This document shows positions 5,007 through 7,308 of a stretch of DNA of 7,308 bases, in pieces. The DNA lies in assembly GCA_017880985.1 (NCBI GenBank), contig JADGRK010000116.1, positions 1 to 7,308 on the forward strand, written 5' to 3'. How positions within the stretch are numbered: the first letter of the stretch is position 1; each line of letters begins with the position of its first letter. The notes beneath the pieces are model-generated. The model was not told the DNA's origin. It did not search any database and saw nothing but the letters and a program-made list of their open reading frames with translations. Source of the DNA: Rhodoferax sp. Lineage in GTDB: Bacteria > Pseudomonadota > Gammaproteobacteria > Burkholderiales > Burkholderiaceae_C. The position numbers and the translations under genes are program-made.

Positions 5007-5379
5007 AAACAATCGCCCAGCTGTCAGCCATTTCATGTACGAATCAAAAACCCATGCACCACTGACGCGGGCACGCTTTGTGCAGCGCTTGCTGCTACAT
5101 GCGGCAGCCGCGATCGGCTTGCTCCTGGTGTCACTTGGCGTTGGCATGCTGGGCTACGCCTGGTTTGAACATCTTTCATGGCTTGACGGGTTTCTCAATT
5201 CGGCCATGCTGCTGGGCGGCATGGGCCCGGTCAATGCGCCGGTCACGGCCGGCGGCAAGCTGTTCGCCGGCCTGTACGCTTTGTATGCCGGGCTGGTTTT
5301 CATCGTTTCTGCGGCTCTCATCTTCACTCCCATCGTGCACCGCGTCTTGCACAAGTTCCACTGGGACGCCAAGACCTAG
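4981..5379 (+). CDS. Two-helix membrane protein with K+-channel-like pore layout
   Basis: The 132-residue product has TM1 at about 36-60 (L-L-L-H-A-A-A-A-I-G-L-L-L-V), an outer loop W-F-E-H-L-S-W-L-D-G-F-L-N, a re-entrant-like segment S-A-M-L-L-G-G-M-G-P-V at about 74-84, and TM2 at about 92-119 beginning G-G-K-L-F-A-G-L-Y-A-L-Y-A-G-L-V-F. The order helix, pore segment, then G-x-L-F-x-x-L-Y-A-L helix is that of two-TM potassium channels, but the T-V-G-Y-G-D filter is replaced by L-G-G-M-G-P. Channel activity is therefore uncertain. ATG 4981 is preferred because GGAGG (4967-4971) lies 9 bases upstream; this overlaps the previous gene by 26 bp and suggests coupling. An internal ATG at 5035 would give a 114-residue form but has no ribosome binding site. 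Inner-membrane location is confident; function is unknown. Confidence 0.78.
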   Translation: MKISPATGKNNRPAVSHFMYESKTHAPLTRARFVQRLLLHAAAAIGLLLVSLGVGMLGYAWFEHLSWLDGFLNSAMLLGGMGPVNAPVTAGGKLFAGLYALYAGLVFIVSAALIFTPIVHRVLHKFHWDAKT

Positions 5380-5384
5380 GCGCA

Positions 5385-5397
5385 CCAGCCAGGCTGG
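5385..5397 (+). terminator. Short GC hairpin after the membrane protein gene
   Basis: CCAGCC-A-GGCTGG begins 6 bp after the TAG stop. The tight loop means about five pairs can form. It is followed by CCTTGCCTGTT, only moderately T-rich, so it would be at best a weak terminator ahead of ruvB. Confidence 0.3.
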
Positions 5398-5426
5398 CCT
5401 TGCCTGTTGCGCGTCCCGCTGCACGC

Positions 5427-5432
5427 TATAGT
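5427..5432 (+). promoter_or_regulatory. Possible -10 element for ruvB
   Basis: TATAGT matches five of six bases of the sigma-70 -10 consensus and lies 28 bp before the ruvB GTG. No good -35 sits at 16-18 bp; the TTGCGC at 5407 is too close (14 bp). The call rests on the -10 and its position alone. Confidence 0.3.
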
Positions 5433-5460
5433 CAAGACCTACCCAGCACATCCATTCACC

Positions 5461-6534
5461 GTGAGCATACAAACCGACGACTTTGCCGCCCCGCCTGCCA
5501 AACGCATGCTGTCGGGGGCGCCTGCCTCGCCCAAAGAGGAGGCGGTGGAGCGCGCCTTGCGGCCCAAGCTGCTCGATGAGTACGTTGGCCAGCTCAAGGT
5601 GCGCGAGCAACTGGAGATTTTCATCAGCGCTGCCAAAATGCGCGATGAAGCACTCGACCACGTGCTGCTATTTGGCCCGCCCGGCCTGGGCAAAACCACG
5701 CTCAGTCACATCATTGCGCACGAGCTCGGTGTCAACCTGCGCCAGACCAGCGGCCCGGTGCTTGAAAAGCCCAAGGACCTCGCCGCCTTGCTCACCAATC
5801 TGGAAAAAAACGACGTTCTGTTCATTGACGAGATTCACCGCCTGAGCCCGGTGGTGGAAGAAATCTTGTACCCGGCGCTGGAAGACTACAAGATCGACAT
5901 CATGATTGGCGAAGGCCCGGCGGCGCGCTCCATCAAGCTTGACCTGCAACCCTTCACCCTGGTCGGAGCCACCACGCGCGCCGGCATGTTGACCAACCCC
6001 TTGCGCGACCGCTTCGGCATCGTGGCGCGGCTGGAGTTTTATACGTCAGAAGAGCTGGCGCGCATCGTCAAGCGCAGCGCCGGGCTGCTCAAAGTGCCCA
6101 CCGATGAAAAGGGTGGCTTTGAGATTGCCCGGCGTTCACGCGGCACGCCGCGCATTGCCAACCGGCTATTACGTCGGGTGCGCGACTATGCCGATGTGAA
6201 AGGTGCGGGTGAGATCACGCTCGATATTGCCAACCGCGCGCTGGTCATGCTCGATGTTGATCCGCAGGGCTTTGACGTGATGGACCGCAAGCTTTTGGAG
6301 GCCGTGATCCATCGTTTTGATGGTGGCCCGGTCGGCCTGGACAACATTGCCGCCAGCATCGGTGAAGAGCGTGAAACGATTGAGGATGTGATCGAGCCGT
6401 ATTTGATTCAGCAAGGCTATTTGCAACGCACGCCACGCGGGCGCATTGCCACGCTGGCGGCCTATCGGCATCTGGGCGTGACGCCGCCCGCAGCGCAAAA
6501 CAACGCGGATATGTTTGGGGTGATAGAGGAATAA
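5461..6534 (+). CDS. ruvB: Holliday junction branch migration ATPase RuvB
   Basis: This 357-residue AAA+ motor, with RuvA, drives branch migration of Holliday junctions during recombinational repair. The RuvB core begins near residue 27 (E-E-A-V-E-R-A-L-R-P). It has Walker A G-P-P-G-L-G-K-T at 72-79, Walker B D123-E124 in F-I-D-E-I-H-R-L, sensor-1 around G-A-T-T-R-A-G (169-175), the arginine finger in L-R-D-R-F-G (R184) and sensor-2 G-T-P-R-I-A-N-R-L (R231). The C-terminal winged-helix DNA-binding domain includes G-P-V-G-L-D-N-I-A and Q-R-T-P-R-G-R. All key residues are present and the length is normal. The start is GTG 5461, giving M-S-I-Q-T-D-D-F, the N-terminus typical of Comamonadaceae RuvB; the upstream in-frame extension from TTG 5407 is unlike the family. 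No clear Shine-Dalgarno is visible. ruvA and ruvC are not adjacent, so this is not the E. coli arrangement. Confidence 0.98.
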   Translation: MSIQTDDFAAPPAKRMLSGAPASPKEEAVERALRPKLLDEYVGQLKVREQLEIFISAAKMRDEALDHVLLFGPPGLGKTTLSHIIAHELGVNLRQTSGPVLEKPKDLAALLTNLEKNDVLFIDEIHRLSPVVEEILYPALEDYKIDIMIGEGPAARSIKLDLQPFTLVGATTRAGMLTNPLRDRFGIVARLEFYTSEELARIVKRSAGLLKVPTDEKGGFEIARRSRGTPRIANRLLRRVRDYADVKGAGEITLDIANRALVMLDVDPQGFDVMDRKLLEAVIHRFDGGPVGLDNIAASIGEERETIEDVIEPYLIQQGYLQRTPRGRIATLAAYRHLGVTPPAAQNNADMFGVIEE

Positions 6535-6730
6535 ACAAAACCAGCAGCGCAGTGCGTCTTCCCCACCGGAGCCATGTTGATCGCCGATTGAGTACGTCCA
6601 CCTAGCGATATCCGGCCATTCGGATTCGCCGATAGCTGACGCTCAATGGCGCGCATCAGGCGTCGAGCGAGCGGACGAAGGTCCGCTCTGCATGCGCCTG
6701 GTGGGCATTGGTTCTCACGCGACTTGCGAA
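6535..6730. repeat. Intergenic region resembling a decayed dispersed repeat
   Basis: This 196-bp gap between convergent genes has no credible gene. It contains several nested symmetries: ATTGAG (6587-6592) with CTCAAT (6642-6647), ATCCG (6610-6614) with CGGAT (6621-6625), the direct repeat TCGCCGAT at 6581 and 6626, and a strong hairpin at 6669-6688. This density of imperfect inverted repeats resembles degenerate intergenic repeats seen in Burkholderiales genomes, but the match is from memory. Confidence 0.4.
6669..6688. terminator. Perfect 8-bp hairpin, possible bidirectional terminator
   Basis: GAGCGGAC, loop GAAG, GTCCGCTC is a compact, stable stem-loop between the 3' ends of ruvB and the convergent exported-protein gene. 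The position suits a bidirectional terminator, but it lacks a T-run on either strand and lies 135 bp past ruvB. It may instead be part of a repeat element. Confidence 0.4.
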
Positions 6731-7237
6731 TCATCTCGGGGATGTTGCTTCAAACGTGACTGGCGCTTTTATAAGCGCAGCTTGGCAACTCCCGAGTCCA
6801 ACAACGTTTACCCGTATTAGCGTACTCGCGTCCACCGCGCGTAAAGTGACTTCTCGTGCGACACCACGCCACGCGCCCCGGAAGTAGGAGTTCAAGTAGG
6901 ACCGTCCCATCGGCGCAACCCCGTTGGCATCGACGTATAGAAACTCACGGACTCGCCCAACGGTTCTGGCACAGGCAGTGCGAAATGACTCGCCGCCGAC
7001 TTTGCTTACGGCGACGACAATTAGAACCTGGTCCGGATCAATTTTGTACGAAACGCTGGCACCTTCAATTGGGAAGGGCCAATCTTTGATTCCGGCGAGA
7101 GCAACTTCCAGTTTAAAACTGCCGAACTCGATCATGGACACCGGCGCCGTGCGAAGTTCATCAAGCGGCGTCGCCTGGACAGTGCTGCTGAAAGCGGCGG
7201 CCAACGCCAAGAGCAGCACGGCAATAGGGGTGTTCAT
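6731..7237 (-). CDS. Predicted exported protein of unknown function
   Basis: The 168-residue product opens with a signal peptide: short polar start, hydrophobic core I-A-V-L-L-L-A-L-A-A-A-F, and a likely type I cleavage after V-Q-A at residue 23. The mature part, about 145 residues, has alternating beta-like stretches (V-L-I-V-V-A-V, L-I-R-V-N-V-V) and two cysteines, C89 and C151, which could form one disulfide in the periplasm. There is no lipobox, membrane helix or domain I can name. ATG 7237 is chosen because it starts the signal peptide and has an AGAGGGAG Shine-Dalgarno a few bases upstream; an upstream in-frame start at 7273 would put charged residues and this site inside the gene. It is transcribed convergently with ruvB, and its promoter would lie at the right edge of the window. 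Confidence 0.72.
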   Translation of the reverse strand: MNTPIAVLLLALAAAFSSTVQATPLDELRTAPVSMIEFGSFKLEVALAGIKDWPFPIEGASVSYKIDPDQVLIVVAVSKVGGESFRTACARTVGRVREFLYVDANGVAPMGRSYLNSYFRGAWRGVAREVTLRAVDASTLIRVNVVGLGSCQAALIKAPVTFEATSPR

Positions 7238-7267
7238 TGCTCCCTCTTTTGGCCAACGTAATGTCTG

Positions 7268-7281
7268 CCGCAAATCTGCGG
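7268..7281. repeat. Small inverted repeat upstream of the exported-protein gene
   Basis: CCGCA-AATC-TGCGG forms a 5-bp stem with a 4-nt loop, 31 bp upstream of the ATG at 7237. It could lie in the promoter or leader of that gene. No convincing -35/-10 pair was found in the 71 bp before the window ends, so its role is open. Confidence 0.3.
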
Positions 7282-7308
7282 ATCAATCTGGGCGCTGCGG
7301 GATCGTTT

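Noticed and set aside
6462..6734. Minus-strand 90-codon frame between ruvB and the exported-protein gene
   Set aside because: It overlaps the ruvB 3' end by about 70 bp, runs through the repeat-like spacer, and shows no protein-like features or recognisable motif.

Overview
The window looks like a chromosomal segment from a GC-rich betaproteobacterium, most likely Burkholderiales and probably Comamonadaceae or a close relative. The main evidence is the RuvB sequence, whose GTG-started N-terminus and near-complete core read like Comamonadaceae RuvB. The small conserved unknowns with CTDVG and GPP(Y/F)AVAE motifs and the gene partners of the Lon operon point the same way. This placement rests on remembered family sequences, not on a search.

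Layout from left to right. Positions 3-404 (+) hold the C-terminal end of an adenosylcobalamin-dependent (class II) ribonucleotide reductase. It runs convergently into a minus-strand three-gene operon. Read in its own direction, that operon is an Hsp20 small heat-shock protein (3841 to 3437), an ATP-dependent Lon protease (3440 to 948) and a 'host attachment' family protein (940 to 470). hsp20 and lon overlap by 4 bp (ATGA), and lon and the third gene are 7 bp apart, so the three are almost certainly co-transcribed and translationally coupled. A divergent control region follows (about 3842-4124). It contains a perfect 14-bp palindrome, TTGACAATTGTCAA, that overlaps the -35 of a plausible promoter for the operon. 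Across it, on the plus strand, lies a 129-aa protein with a ribbon-helix-helix-like segment (4125-4514).

Positions 4515-4721 are non-coding or relic sequence with a strong 11-bp inverted repeat. Two overlapping small genes follow: a 94-aa conserved unknown (4722-5006), and a two-helix membrane protein (4981-5379) whose layout resembles a potassium-channel pore domain with a changed filter. ruvB (5461-6534) comes next. After a repeat-like spacer (6535-6730), a minus-strand gene (7237 to 6731) encodes a predicted exported protein of unknown function.

How the genes may work together: the Hsp20-Lon pair is a holdase plus AAA+ protease quality-control module with a third partner related to eRF1-like release-factor folds. 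The most interesting possibility is that the divergent RHH-like protein binds the palindrome and controls this module. That is a hypothesis from gene arrangement and the palindrome; nothing in the window proves it. The rest (ruvB, the nrdJ end, small unknowns) looks like ordinary chromosomal content, and I found no CRISPR array, tRNA, rRNA, IS element or phage gene.
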